A stretch of DNA of 64,000 bases, taken from the NCBI RefSeq assembly GCF_009932335.1, contig NZ_BLJF01000003.1, forward strand, positions 310,001 through 374,000, given 5' to 3'. Every line of letters begins with the position of its first letter. Positions within the stretch are counted from its first letter, which is position 1. The stretch is from Pseudomonas asiatica (GTDB lineage Bacteria > Pseudomonadota > Gammaproteobacteria > Pseudomonadales > Pseudomonadaceae). This document shows, piece by piece, positions 27,380-39,200 of this stretch. The notes beneath the pieces were generated by a model. The model had not been told where the DNA came from. It made no database searches and saw only the letters and a program-made list of their open reading frames with translations. The translations under genes were made by a program, and so were the position numbers.

Positions 27380-27480
27380 GGGCAACCGGCCTCATCGCCG
27401 GCAAGCCAGCTCCCACAGGGTCCGCGTGGCACTTGAGACCGACGGTGTACCTGTGGGAGCCGGCTTGCCGGCGATTGGCC
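27380..27480. repeat. Inverted REP pair (CGCCGGCAAGCC subtype)
   Basis: ATCGCCGGCAAGCCAGCTCCCACAGG and its mirror, between divergent genes; a different REP subtype from those near kauB. Confidence 0.85.
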
Positions 27481-27518
27481 TTATAATTCAACCTCAGTTC
27501 TCAGACTTGTACCCAGCC

Positions 27519-27872
27519 ATGTCCTGCAACCGCCACAAGATCCACTTCCTGCGCGAACTCATCCCTTCCTTCGAGTGCGAGCCCGGCTGCCACGATTGCT
27601 GCGGCCCGGTCACCACTTCGGCGGAAGAAATGGCCCGCCTGCCGCGCAAGTCCCAGGCCGAGCAGGACGCCGCCCTGGAGCGCCTGGACTGTGTGCACCT
27701 GGGCCCCAACGGCTGCACGGTGTATGAAGAGCGCCCGATGATCTGCCGCCTGTTCGGCACCACCCCGCGCCTGGCCTGCCCGCGTGGCCGTGGCCCTGAA
27801 CAGATGATCGAGCCCGCTGCCGAGCAGCTGGTCCACCAGTTCATTGCCACCACCCGCCAGGTGCTTGTCTGA
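27519..27872 (+). CDS. YkgJ-family cysteine-cluster protein
   Basis: 117 residues. Cysteines are arranged as CEPGCHDCCG near the N-terminus and C...GPNGCTVYEERPMICRLFG...C later, the YkgJ/DUF1289-like CxxxCxxCC motif expected to hold an Fe-S cluster or zinc. Small soluble protein, function uncertain. It ends 2 bases before the stop of convergent dadR-like gene. Confidence 0.85.
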   Translation: MSCNRHKIHFLRELIPSFECEPGCHDCCGPVTTSAEEMARLPRKSQAEQDAALERLDCVHLGPNGCTVYEERPMICRLFGTTPRLACPRGRGPEQMIEPAAEQLVHQFIATTRQVLV

Positions 27873-27874
27873 CT

Positions 27875-28363
27875 TCAGTCCGGGATCGGCAGGCAAAGGC
27901 TCTCTTTCACCTCTTCCATCACGATGTAGCTCTTCGATTCGCGCACGTGCGGCAGCTTCAGCAGGATGTCGCCGAGCAGCTTGCGGTAAGAGGCCATCTC
28001 GGAAATACGCGCCTTCACCAGGTAGTCGAAGTCGCCTGAAACCAGGTGGCATTCCAGCACGTGGGGCAGTTTCAGCACCGCGCGGCGGAACTCCTCGAAG
28101 GTGTCGCCCGATTTGTAGTCCAGGCTGATTTCCACGAACACCAGCAGGCTGCCCTTGAGGTGCTGCGGGTTCAGGCGGGCGTTGTAGCCCATGATGATGC
28201 CCTCGCGCTCCAGGCGGCGGACCCGCTCGGTGCAAGGGGTGGTGGAAAGCCCAACTTTCTCGCCCAGTTCGGTGAAGGAAATACGCCCGTCATTCTGCAG
28301 GATACGCAGGATGTTACGGTCGATCTTGTCCAGTTCACGCTTGCTCTGGTGCTGGGTTCTCAT
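27875..28363 (-). CDS. dadR: Lrp/AsnC-family regulator, DadR
   Basis: 162 residues from MRTQHQSKRELDKIDRNILRILQNDGRISFTELGEKVGLSTTPCTERVRRLEREGIIMGYNA: winged HTH (about 10-65), followed by the RAM ligand-binding domain (VFVEISLDYKSGDTFEEF...GDFDYLVKARISEM). A GGAGGGG site precedes the ATG. It is divergent from dadA and is by position and sequence the D-/L-alanine-responsive activator of dadAX. The two promoters share a 156-base region. Confidence 0.92.
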   Translation of the reverse strand: MRTQHQSKRELDKIDRNILRILQNDGRISFTELGEKVGLSTTPCTERVRRLEREGIIMGYNARLNPQHLKGSLLVFVEISLDYKSGDTFEEFRRAVLKLPHVLECHLVSGDFDYLVKARISEMASYRKLLGDILLKLPHVRESKSYIVMEEVKESLCLPIPD

Positions 28364-28431
28364 AGGGGATGCCCCTCCGTGAAAGGCGACTTTGCCGAGA
28401 ATTCTCGCCAATAATAGGCTTTTATATAGTG

Positions 28432-28459
28432 AATTGCACTGCCTTCAAATTCCTATACT
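28432..28459 (+). promoter_or_regulatory. Candidate dadA promoter
   Basis: GAATTG and TATACT (28454-28459) are 17 bases apart, ~60 bases upstream of dadA, inside the DadR-dadA divergent region, which also holds A/T-rich stretches suited to Lrp-type binding. Confidence 0.35.
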
Positions 28460-28519
28460 GCGCGCATTCATGCCATTTCAATAAAAGTCTGCGGCGCGCC
28501 GCGTGCGAGGGATAAAACG

Positions 28520-29824
28520 ATGCGAGTTCTGGTACTTGGTAGCGGTGTGATCGGAACCGCCAGTGCCTACTATCTGGCCCGGCAAGGTTTCGAAGTAACG
28601 GTGGTCGATCGCCAGCCGGCGGTGGCCATGGAAACCAGCTTTGCCAACGCCGGCCAGATCTCGCCCGGCTATGCCTCGCCCTGGGCCGCCCCAGGCGTGC
28701 CGCTGAAGGCCATCAAATGGCTGCTGGAGCGCCACGCGCCCCTGGCCATCAAGCTCACCGGCGACGTCGACCAGTACCTGTGGATGGCACAGATGCTGCG
28801 CAACTGCACCGCCAGCCGTTACGCGGTGAACAAGGAGCGCATGGTGCGCCTGTCCGAGTACAGCCGTGACTGCCTCGACGAACTGCGCGCCGAAACCGGC
28901 ATCGCCTACGAAAACCGCAGCCTGGGCACCACCCAGCTGTTCCGTACCCAGGCCCAGGTGGATGCCGCGGCCAAGGACATTGCCGTTCTGGAGCAGTCCG
29001 GCGTACCTTACGAGCTGCTTGACCGCGACGGCATTGCTCGCGTCGAACCGGCCCTGGCTGGCGTCAAGGACATCCTGGCCGGCGCCCTGCGCCTGCCAAA
29101 CGACCAGACTGGCGACTGCCAGCTGTTCACCACCAAGCTTGCCGAAATGGCCGTGAAGCTGGGCGTGGAGTTCCGCTTCGGCCAGGACATCCAGCGCCTG
29201 GACTTCGCGGGTGACCGCATCAATGGCGTGTGGATCGACGGCAAGCTGGAAACCGCCGACCGCTACGTGCTGGCGCTGGGCAGCTACTCGCCGCAGATGC
29301 TCAAGCCGCTGGGCATCAAGGCCCCGGTATACCCGCTGAAGGGCTACTCGCTGACCGTGCCGATCACCAACGCCGACATGGCCCCGACCTCGACCATTCT
29401 CGACGAGACCTACAAGGTCGCCATTACCCGTTTCGACAACCGTATCCGCGTCGGCGGCATGGCTGAGATCGCCGGTTTTGACCTGTCGTTGAACCCGCGT
29501 CGGCGCGAAACGCTGGAGATGATCGTCAACGACCTTTATCCTCGCGGCGGTGATCTGAGCCAGGCCAGCTTCTGGACCGGCCTGCGCCCGGCGACCCCGG
29601 ACGGCACGCCGATCGTTGGTGCCACGGCGTTCCGCAACCTGTTCCTGAACACCGGTCACGGTACTTTGGGCTGGACCATGGCGTGCGGTTCCGGTCGCCT
29701 GCTGGCCGACCTGATTGCGCGCAAGAAGCCGCAGATCAGTGCCGAAGGCCTGGACATTTCCCGTTATGGCAACAGCCCGGAAGTGGCCAAGCACGGGCAG
29801 ACTGCGCCGGCTCACCAGCAGTAA
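28520..29824 (+). CDS. dadA: D-amino acid dehydrogenase, small subunit
   Basis: 434 residues with the N-terminal FAD motif [32 protein letters not shown] and family markers [18 protein letters not shown] and [21 protein letters not shown]. It oxidises D-alanine (and other D-amino acids) to the keto acid, feeding electrons to the membrane respiratory chain. Start supported by GAGGG. It is followed by REP elements and the racemase dadX, which supplies its substrate. Confidence 0.97.
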   Translation: MRVLVLGSGVIGTASAYYLARQGFEVTVVDRQPAVAMETSFANAGQISPGYASPWAAPGVPLKAIKWLLERHAPLAIKLTGDVDQYLWMAQMLRNCTASRYAVNKERMVRLSEYSRDCLDELRAETGIAYENRSLGTTQLFRTQAQVDAAAKDIAVLEQSGVPYELLDRDGIARVEPALAGVKDILAGALRLPNDQTGDCQLFTTKLAEMAVKLGVEFRFGQDIQRLDFAGDRINGVWIDGKLETADRYVLALGSYSPQMLKPLGIKAPVYPLKGYSLTVPITNADMAPTSTILDETYKVAITRFDNRIRVGGMAEIAGFDLSLNPRRRETLEMIVNDLYPRGGDLSQASFWTGLRPATPDGTPIVGATAFRNLFLNTGHGTLGWTMACGSGRLLADLIARKKPQISAEGLDISRYGNSPEVAKHGQTAPAHQQ

Positions 29825-29832
29825 GTTCGCCT

Positions 29833-29930
29833 GTACCGGCCTCTTCGCGGGCTCGCCCGCTCCCACAGGAAAACCACAGATATTGAAAACTGTGCAGTAC
29901 CTGTGGGAGCGGGCGAGCCCGCGAAGAACC
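29833..29930. repeat. Inverted REP pair inside the dadA-dadX gap
   Basis: CTTCGCGGGCTCGCCCGCTCCCACAGG and its mirror. Lying between cotranscribed genes it may shape mRNA decay or partial termination. Confidence 0.85.
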
Positions 29931-29972
29931 CAACACCGTTTTCAACCTGTGAACCACCATAAGGCAGCCGCC

Positions 29973-31046
29973 ATGCGTCCCGCCCGCGCCCTGATCGACC
30001 TCCAGGCCCTGCGCCACAACTACCGTCTGGCCCGTGAACTGACCGGTGCCAAAGCCCTCGCCGTGATCAAGGCCGACGCCTACGGCCACGGCGCCGTGCG
30101 CTGTGCCCTGGCCCTGGAGGCCGAAGCCGACGGCTTTGCCGTGGCCTGCATCGAAGAAGCGCTGGAACTGCGCGCCGCCGGTATCAAGGCCCCGGTGCTG
30201 CTGCTGGAAGGTTTCTTCGAAGCCAGCGAACTGGCCCTGATCGCCGAGCACGACCTATGGTGCGTTGTGCACTCGCTGTGGCAACTGGAAGCGATCGAAA
30301 AGACCCAGCTGCACAAGCCGCTCAGCGTCTGGCTCAAGCTCGACAGCGGCATGCACCGCGTCGGCCTGCACCCCAAGGACTACCACGAGGCCTACCAGCG
30401 CCTGCTGGCCAGCGGCAAGGTCGCGCGCATCGTGCTGATGAGCCACTTCGCTCGCGCCGACGAACTGGATGCCGACGCTACCGCCCAACAGATCGCCGTG
30501 TTCGAGGCCGCCCGCCAGGGCCTGGCCGCCGAGTGCAGCCTGCGCAACTCCCCCGGTGTGCTGGGCTGGCCGCAGGCCCCCAGCGACTGGGTGCGCCCGG
30601 GCCTGATGCTGTACGGTGCCACACCGTTCGAAGTGGCCCAGGCCGAGGCCGAGCGCCTGCAACCGGTGATGACCCTGCAATCGCGGGTGATCAGCGTGCG
30701 CGAACTGCCTGCCGGCGAGCCGGTGGGCTATGGCGCCAAGTTCGTCAGCCCACGGCCAACCCGCGTTGGTGTGGTTGCCATGGGCTATGCCGATGGCTAC
30801 CCGCGCCAGGCGCCCAACGGTACCCCAGTGCTGGTCGCCGGCAAGCGCACCCAACTGATCGGCCGGGTGTCGATGGACATGCTCAGCATCGACCTGACCG
30901 ACGTGCCGGAAGCCACCGTCGGCAGCCCGGTCGAACTATGGGGCAAGCATGTGCTGGCCAGTGAGGTGGCTGCGCACGCGGGTACCATTCCGTACCAGAT
31001 TTTCTGCAACCTGAAGCGAGTACCGCGGGACTACATCGGCGAATGA
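29973..31046 (+). CDS. dadX: Catabolic alanine racemase
   Basis: 357 residues beginning [41 protein letters not shown], with the PLP lysine in [10 protein letters not shown] (about 33) and the second catalytic Tyr region YGAKF. It interconverts L- and D-alanine, the first step of L-alanine use before DadA. The dadA-dadX order identifies it as the catabolic (DadX) rather than cell-wall (Alr) isozyme, though it may serve both. Confidence 0.95.
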   Translation: MRPARALIDLQALRHNYRLARELTGAKALAVIKADAYGHGAVRCALALEAEADGFAVACIEEALELRAAGIKAPVLLLEGFFEASELALIAEHDLWCVVHSLWQLEAIEKTQLHKPLSVWLKLDSGMHRVGLHPKDYHEAYQRLLASGKVARIVLMSHFARADELDADATAQQIAVFEAARQGLAAECSLRNSPGVLGWPQAPSDWVRPGLMLYGATPFEVAQAEAERLQPVMTLQSRVISVRELPAGEPVGYGAKFVSPRPTRVGVVAMGYADGYPRQAPNGTPVLVAGKRTQLIGRVSMDMLSIDLTDVPEATVGSPVELWGKHVLASEVAAHAGTIPYQIFCNLKRVPRDYIGE

Positions 31047-31155
31047 CACGCTGAAGCGGACAGGTTGAAGGGCGGTGTGTTGTAAATACTGAACGGCATT
31101 GCCATGATATCGTTCACATCCACCCCCCTTTCCACCGTTTCAGGAGGCTCCAGCT

Positions 31156-31704
31156 TTGGACGTCGGCGAACGACTGCAAGCCATCCGCAAGCTCAAGGGC
31201 CTGTCCCAGCGTGAACTCGCCAAGCGTGCCGGCGTGACCAACAGCACCATCTCGATGATCGAGAAGAACAGCGTGAGCCCGTCGATCAGCTCGCTGCGCA
31301 AGGTGCTGAGCGGCATTCCCATGTCCATGGTCGAGTTCTTTTCGGTCGAACTGGAACCTGAAAGCCCCACGCAGATCGTCTACAAGGCCCATGAGCTGAT
31401 CGATATCTCCGACGGTGCGGTGACCATGAAGCTGGTCGGCAAGTCGCACCCCAACCGTGCCATCGCCTTTCTCACCGAGGTGTACCCACCGGGTGCCGAC
31501 ACGGGCGCCGAAATGCTTACCCATGACGGTGAAGAAACCGGCATCCTGCTCGAAGGCCGCCTGGAGCTGGTGGTCGGCAACGAGATCTTCATCCTTGAAG
31601 AGGGCGACAGCTACTACTTCGAAAGCACCCGCCCGCACCGCTTTCGCAACCCGTTCGACCGGCCGGCGCGGCTGATCAGTGCGGCGACGCCTTCAAACTT
31701 TTGA
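31156..31704 (+). CDS. XRE-cupin transcriptional regulator
   Basis: 182 residues starting at a TTG that has a perfect AGGAGG 8 bases upstream, a start a standard ATG-only search would miss. HTH (about 6-60: ERLQAIRKLKGLSQRELAKRAGVTNSTISMIEKNSVSPSISSLRKVL) followed by a cupin_2 sensor domain (THDGEETGILLEGRLELVVGNE...GDSYYFESTRPHRF). The architecture and sequence are those of PuuR-like regulators of polyamine use, and the neighbourhood holds kauB and a puuB-like oxidase, so polyamine sensing is plausible. Confidence 0.88.
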   Translation: MDVGERLQAIRKLKGLSQRELAKRAGVTNSTISMIEKNSVSPSISSLRKVLSGIPMSMVEFFSVELEPESPTQIVYKAHELIDISDGAVTMKLVGKSHPNRAIAFLTEVYPPGADTGAEMLTHDGEETGILLEGRLELVVGNEIFILEEGDSYYFESTRPHRFRNPFDRPARLISAATPSNF

Positions 31705-31840
31705 TCCAGCGCAGTGCATTGATTCGGCAATACCCCTTTCCCGTGTGGGGTCGTTTCACGGCCTCTGGGTTCCCGCTATACTTTTCAACGCTCGCCGATC
31801 CGTGGCCGCGAGCGTGATTAGCCACCATGAGGGTGTTCGC

Positions 31841-32263
31841 GTGAACCAAATCAAGAAGATGCTGGCCGTACCAGCAGCCGTATTCGCCCTCTGGGCAATG
31901 AGCGCAACCGCTGCGACCAATGATGACATCGCCAAGCGCCTGGAGCCGGTTGGCCAGGTGTGCGTCCAGGGCCAGGAGTGCAAGGGCATGGAAGTGGCCG
32001 CCGCCGCAGGTGGCGGTGGTGCCAAGACGCCGGACGAGATCATCGCCAAGCACTGCAATGCCTGCCATGGCTCCGGCCTGCTCGGCGCACCGAAAATTGG
32101 CGATACCGCGGCGTGGAAGGAACGCGCCGACCACCAGGGCGGCCTGGACGGCATCCTGGCCAAGGCCATTACCGGCATCAACGCCATGCCACCGAAAGGC
32201 ACCTGCGCAGACTGCTCGGATGACGACCTGAAAGGGGCGATCAAGAAGATGTCCGGGCTGTGA
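31841..32263 (+). CDS. Cytochrome c5 family protein
   Basis: 140 residues from the GTG start (GAGGG upstream) with a signal peptide (KKMLAVPAAVFALWAMSATA-A), then CVQGQECKG and a single haem c site CNACH, and the C-terminal CADCSDDDLKGAIKKM characteristic of cytochrome c5. It carries electrons in the periplasm. A good terminator follows at 32,283. Confidence 0.92.
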   Translation: MNQIKKMLAVPAAVFALWAMSATAATNDDIAKRLEPVGQVCVQGQECKGMEVAAAAGGGGAKTPDEIIAKHCNACHGSGLLGAPKIGDTAAWKERADHQGGLDGILAKAITGINAMPPKGTCADCSDDDLKGAIKKMSGL

Positions 32264-32282
32264 GAAACAGCTGAATTGCATG

Positions 32283-32312
32283 AAGCCCGCCGTTGATGGC
32301 GGGCTTTGTTTT
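32283..32312 (+). terminator. Rho-independent terminator after cytochrome c5
   Basis: AAGCCCGCC-GTTGAT-GGCGGGCTTT followed by a T-rich GTTTTTG run, 20 bases beyond the stop. Confidence 0.85.
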
Positions 32313-32322
32313 TGTGGCGCCT

Positions 32323-32478
32323 TTACCGGCCCTTTCGCGGCTAAAGCCGCTCCCACAGGTACAGTGCAGGCTTCAAGGATTGTGGGGTCCCTATGGGAAC
32401 TCACAGGTGCAGCACAGGACTCAAGGGCAGTGAGGTCTCTGTAGGAGCGGCTTTAGCCGCGAAAGGGCCGGCACAGGC
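32323..32478. repeat. Inverted REP pair (CGCGGCTAAAGCCG subtype)
   Basis: TTTCGCGGCTAAAGCCGCTCCCACAGG and its mirror CTGTAGGAGCGGCTTTAGCCGCGAAAG, ~80 bases apart. Confidence 0.85.
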
Positions 32479-32538
32479 AACCAACCCACCAAAGCCCATG
32501 TCCAACCCCTGAACCCATGGATGTCTCAGGAGGCCCCG

Positions 32539-34401
32539 ATGCACCTCTGCTCCATCGACCAGGCCGTCGAGCAAGTCCTGTCGCGCCTGCCAGCCCATAT
32601 CCACATGGGCCTGCCGCTGGGCCTGGGCAAGCCCAATGCCTTCGTCAATGCGCTTTACGCCCGCATCCGCGAGCTGCCCGAACGGCAGCTGACCATCTAC
32701 ACGGCCCTGTCCCTCGGCCGCCCGCCACTGGGGGATGGCCTGCAGCGGCGCTTTCTCGAGCCCTTCGTCGAGCGCGTCTTCGCCGACTATGAAGAACTTA
32801 CCTACCTCGCCGACCTGCGCAATGACAGTCTGCCGCCGAACATCCAGGTTGAACAATTCTTCATGCAGCCCGGCAGCCTGTTGCACAGCGATTCGGCCCA
32901 GCAAAGCTACATCAGCAGCAACTACAGCCACGCAGCACGTGACATCAACGCCAAGGGCCTGAACCTGATCGCGCAGCTGGTGGCCGCCACGCCCGAGAGG
33001 CCGGTGCACCTGAGCCTGGCTTGCAACCCCGACATCACCCTCGACCTGCTGCCGATGATCGCCAAGCGCCGCGCTGCCGGCGAGACCATCCTCATGCTCG
33101 GCCAGGTGCATGCCGAGCTGCCTTACATGCCGGGTGACGGCGAGCTACCAATCGACACGTTCGACCTGCTGATCGATACAGCCGAGCAACGCCGCCTGTT
33201 CTCCACGCCGAACATGCCGGTTAACACCCAGGACCACTGCATCGGCCTGCACGCCAGCAGCCTGGTTCGCGACGGCGGCACGCTACAGATCGGCATTGGT
33301 GCCATGGGCGATGCGGTAGCTGCCGCATTGCTGGCGCGTCAGGGTGACAACGCCGGTTATCGTGCCGTGCTCGACGCGCTGGGTGCTGGCTCGCGGCAAG
33401 CGCTGATCGAACGGGAAGGGGGCCTGGATACCTTCGCCCAAGGCCTGTACGGCTGCAGCGAGATGTTCGTCAACGGCTTGCTGGCGCTGGCCGAAGCGGG
33501 CCTGTTGCGGCGCCCGGCGGACGAGCAGGTGGCGGCAGTGCTGCATGGCGGTTTCTTCCTCGGCCCCCAGGCGTTCTACCAGCGCTTGCGCGACATGCCG
33601 CTGGAACAGCGCGCACGGTTTGCCATGACTCGTATCAGCTTCATCAACGAGCTGTACGGGCAGGAGGAACTCAAGCGCCGGCAACGCCGCGATGCGCGCT
33701 TCATCAACAGCGTATTCGGCATGACCCTGCTTGGCGCTGGGGTGGCTGACCAGCTGGAGGATGGCCGAGTACTCAGTGGCGTGGGCGGGCAGTACAACTT
33801 CGTCGCCCAGGGCCATGCGCTGGAGGGCGGGCGTTCGATCCTGCTGCTGCGCAGCTGGCGTGAGGCGGGCGGGGAGGTGACCTCGAACCTGTTCTGGAAC
33901 TATGGCCATTGCACCATCCCCCGGCACCTGCGCGATATCGTGGTGACCGAGTACGGCATTGCCGACCTGCGTGGGCAGACCGACAGCGAGGTGATTGCGC
34001 GGTTGCTGGCGGTATGTGATTCGCGGTTCCAGCAGGGGCTGATCGAGCAGGCAAAGGATGCCGGCAAGCTGGCCAAGGATTTTCAACTGGAGGCGTGCTT
34101 TACCGACAATACGCCGCAGCGGCTGGAGGCGATCAGGGCGCGGCATTCGCGGTTGTTCCCGGAGTATCCGCTGGGTACGGACTTTACGGCTGAAGAGCGG
34201 GATTTGCTGCGGGCGCTGAACTGGTTGAAGAGCAAGTTCAAGCTGAGCGAGGTGCTGGAGCTGGGCAAGGCAGCGCTGGATGCGCCGGGGCCGGAGGGCT
34301 ATGCGAGGCATCTTGTGCGGATGCAGCTGGATCAGCCGCAGGGGCTGAAGGAAGAGCTTTACCAGCGGTTGCTGCTGGCGGGGTTGGCGGCTGCCAGATA
34401 G
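32539..34401 (+). CDS. Acetyl-CoA hydrolase/transferase-family protein
   Basis: 620 residues. An AGGAGG at 32527 points to the ATG at 32539 (MHLCSIDQAVEQVLS), not the first in-frame ATG at 32521, which lies before the site. The N-terminal half is the AcCoA_hydrolase fold (ARIRELPERQLTIYTALSLGRPPLG) and the C-terminal half has GVGGQYNFVAQGHALEGGRSILLLRS and IVVTEYGIADLRGQTD, the CoA-transferase core with the conserved Glu. Larger than typical ~500-residue members because of an inserted middle region. It hydrolyses or transfers CoA esters; substrate not determinable. Confidence 0.88.
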   Translation: MHLCSIDQAVEQVLSRLPAHIHMGLPLGLGKPNAFVNALYARIRELPERQLTIYTALSLGRPPLGDGLQRRFLEPFVERVFADYEELTYLADLRNDSLPPNIQVEQFFMQPGSLLHSDSAQQSYISSNYSHAARDINAKGLNLIAQLVAATPERPVHLSLACNPDITLDLLPMIAKRRAAGETILMLGQVHAELPYMPGDGELPIDTFDLLIDTAEQRRLFSTPNMPVNTQDHCIGLHASSLVRDGGTLQIGIGAMGDAVAAALLARQGDNAGYRAVLDALGAGSRQALIEREGGLDTFAQGLYGCSEMFVNGLLALAEAGLLRRPADEQVAAVLHGGFFLGPQAFYQRLRDMPLEQRARFAMTRISFINELYGQEELKRRQRRDARFINSVFGMTLLGAGVADQLEDGRVLSGVGGQYNFVAQGHALEGGRSILLLRSWREAGGEVTSNLFWNYGHCTIPRHLRDIVVTEYGIADLRGQTDSEVIARLLAVCDSRFQQGLIEQAKDAGKLAKDFQLEACFTDNTPQRLEAIRARHSRLFPEYPLGTDFTAEERDLLRALNWLKSKFKLSEVLELGKAALDAPGPEGYARHLVRMQLDQPQGLKEELYQRLLLAGLAAAR

Positions 34402-34407
34402 AGAGGA

Positions 34408-34503
34408 TTGAGGCCATTCGCGGGCACGCCCGCTCCCACAGGTACACCACAGCATTCAAAACCTGTGGTTTACCTGTGGGAGCGGGCGTGCCCGCGAAGC
34501 AGG
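34408..34503. repeat. Inverted REP pair
   Basis: ATTCGCGGGCACGCCCGCTCCCACAGG and its mirror, between convergent genes. Confidence 0.85.
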
Positions 34504-34511
34504 CGCCGCGA

Positions 34512-37159
<2,648 letters not shown>

Positions 37160-37334
37160 GCTAGAAACCGGGGGTCGCCAGAAAATAGCCGCGCATTCTA
37201 ACAGGCATGGGGCGTTTGTGGCGCGACCGTCTGACGTCTGAGTCAAATATGTAAACGGGATTTGCCGGCTGGCGCAGTTTCGCGCAGGATGCACGACAAA
37301 ATACGTCGGGATGCTACACCCGTAAAAACATGTA

Positions 37335-37355
37335 TTAAATTGAAAATCATTTTCA
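37335..37355 (+). promoter_or_regulatory. Fur box upstream of a GGDEF-EAL gene
   Basis: TGAAAATCATTTTCA (37341-37355) is a perfect 7-1-7 palindrome. Aligned with the classical 19-bp Fur consensus, 14 of 19 positions match at 37335-37353. It lies ~60-80 bases upstream of the rightward TTG start, where a repressor would block the promoter. Confidence 0.65.
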
Positions 37356-37412
37356 TTAATGCAGTAGCATACCTGGCAGTTTCCGTTGCACCGTGAAGCC
37401 TAAGGAGCCCGC

Positions 37413-39077
37413 TTGTCCACGCCTGTCGAACCATTGCGTTTGCTGCTGTTGGCCGATGAGCCGGAATGGGGCGCGCTGCTACGCGAGTGCATGCCTGCCC
37501 AGGGTGGCAGCGCCGTGCTGCTGACGGCGCCGAACTGGGAGTCGGTCGACAACCTGTTCAACCAGGACCGCCAGGCTGTCGTGCTGGCAACCCCGGCCCT
37601 GCAGCCCGCGCCTGGGCGCTGCGAGCTGCCGACCATCCTGCTGCTCGACCACGAGCCTCAGTTAGCGCCCAGCGCCGTCAGTGACTGGCTGGTGCGTGAC
37701 CAGCTCAATGCCGACACCTTGCGTCGCTCGCTGCGCCATGTGCGCGAGCGCGGCGTGCTGGTGGCCACTTTGCAGCGCCTGGCCGAGCAGGATCCGCTGA
37801 CCGGCATCGCCAACCGCCAAGGCTTCCAGGCCTTGCTGACCGCGCGCCTGGCCGAGAACGACGGCCGTGGCCTTGCCCTCGGCCACCTGGACCTGGACAA
37901 CTTCCGCCACGTCAACGACGCCCTTGGCCACCAGAGCGGCGACCGCCTGATCCTGCAGGTGGTGGCGCGGCTGAAACAGCAACTGGAGGCGGGCGACCAA
38001 CTGGCGCGCCTGGGCAGCGACGAGTTCGCCCTGCTGATCGACACCCGACGCGACCCCAACCGTGCCGAGTGGATTGCCGAGCGGATTGTCGAGGCGTTGG
38101 CCGAACCCTACTGGATCGACGGCGAAAGCCTGCTGCTGGGCTGCAGCCTGGGCCTGGCCCATGCCCGCGCCCAGGGTGGTGCCGACCCGCTGATGTGGCA
38201 CGCGCACATCGCCATGCGCCAGGCCAAAGGCAGCCAGGGTTGCACTTTCCATGTGTTCAACGAACGCATCAACCGCAACGCCCGCAGCCTTGCCGACCTG
38301 GAAAGCGAACTGCGCCGCGCCCTGCGCCGGGACGAGCTGGAGCTGCATTACCAGCCGCGGTTGAACCTGGCCGACGGGTGTATCGTCGGCCTCGAGGCGC
38401 TGGTGCGCTGGCGGCATGCCGAGCGTGGCCTGTTGCCGCCCAGCGAGTTCGTGCCGCTGGCCGAGCAGAGCGGCCTGATCGTGCCGCTGGGCTACTGGGT
38501 GATTTCCCGAGCCCTGCGCGACATGCAGGCGCTGTGCGAGCGCGGCCTGGAGCCGCTGCACATGGCGGTCAACCTGAGCTTCCGCCAGTTCCAGGACAGC
38601 CAGTTGCTGGCGACCTTGAGCCGCCTGATTCTCGAACATGGCGTGGATGCCCGCTGGCTGGAGTTCGAATTGACCGAAACGGCAGTGATGCGCCGCAACG
38701 AACTGGTGCGCCAGACCATGGACGCCCTGGGGCGCCTGGGCGTGCGCTTCTCGCTCGATGATTTCGGTACCGGGTTCTCTTCGTTCGTGCACCTCAACAG
38801 CCTGCCGATCACCTTGCTCAAGGTGGACCGCAGCTTTGTCGCGGAAATGGAAATGCGCGAGGAGAACCGCAAGCTGGTGCACGCCATGATCAACCTGGCG
38901 CACAACCTCAACCTCGAAGTAGTGGCCGAAGGTGTGGAGAGTGAAGAGCAGATGGCGTTGCTGCGCGGGTTTGGCTGTGACCAGGTGCAGGGCTTCCTGG
39001 TCAGCAAGCCGCTGCCGGTGGGGGAGTTGATGGAGTTCTTGCTGGATTACAGCAAGCCGAAGCTGGTTAGCCTGTGA
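37413..39077 (+). CDS. GGDEF-EAL cyclic-di-GMP protein with degenerate GSDEF
   Basis: 554 residues from a TTG start with AAGGAG upstream. An N-terminal receiver-like region (about 1-115) without the full phosphorylation pattern is followed by a GGDEF domain (about 130-280) whose motif is RLGSDEF, so Gly2 is Ser, and an intact EAL domain (about 300-550: GLEALVRW, ELTETAVM, DDFGTGFSS, GCDQVQGF). The phosphodiesterase is likely active and the GGDEF part may be regulatory. The upstream Fur box suggests iron-controlled expression. Confidence 0.9.
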   Translation: MSTPVEPLRLLLLADEPEWGALLRECMPAQGGSAVLLTAPNWESVDNLFNQDRQAVVLATPALQPAPGRCELPTILLLDHEPQLAPSAVSDWLVRDQLNADTLRRSLRHVRERGVLVATLQRLAEQDPLTGIANRQGFQALLTARLAENDGRGLALGHLDLDNFRHVNDALGHQSGDRLILQVVARLKQQLEAGDQLARLGSDEFALLIDTRRDPNRAEWIAERIVEALAEPYWIDGESLLLGCSLGLAHARAQGGADPLMWHAHIAMRQAKGSQGCTFHVFNERINRNARSLADLESELRRALRRDELELHYQPRLNLADGCIVGLEALVRWRHAERGLLPPSEFVPLAEQSGLIVPLGYWVISRALRDMQALCERGLEPLHMAVNLSFRQFQDSQLLATLSRLILEHGVDARWLEFELTETAVMRRNELVRQTMDALGRLGVRFSLDDFGTGFSSFVHLNSLPITLLKVDRSFVAEMEMREENRKLVHAMINLAHNLNLEVVAEGVESEEQMALLRGFGCDQVQGFLVSKPLPVGELMEFLLDYSKPKLVSL

Positions 39078-39079
39078 CA

Positions 39080-39200
39080 TCGCAGGGGAGGGCTTCGCCC
39101 TCCTTTCGCGACACAAGGCCGCTCCCACATTGATCGGCGAACGCATTCCCATGTGGGAGCGGCCTTGCGTCGCGAAAGGGCTGCAAAGCAGCCCCGGCAA
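39080..39200. repeat. Inverted REP pair (CGCGACACAAGGCCG subtype)
   Basis: TTTCGCGACACAAGGCCGCTCCCACAT and its mirror CGCGAAAG, between convergent genes, with a GGGCTGC-AAA-GCAGCCC hairpin at the right edge. Confidence 0.85.
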
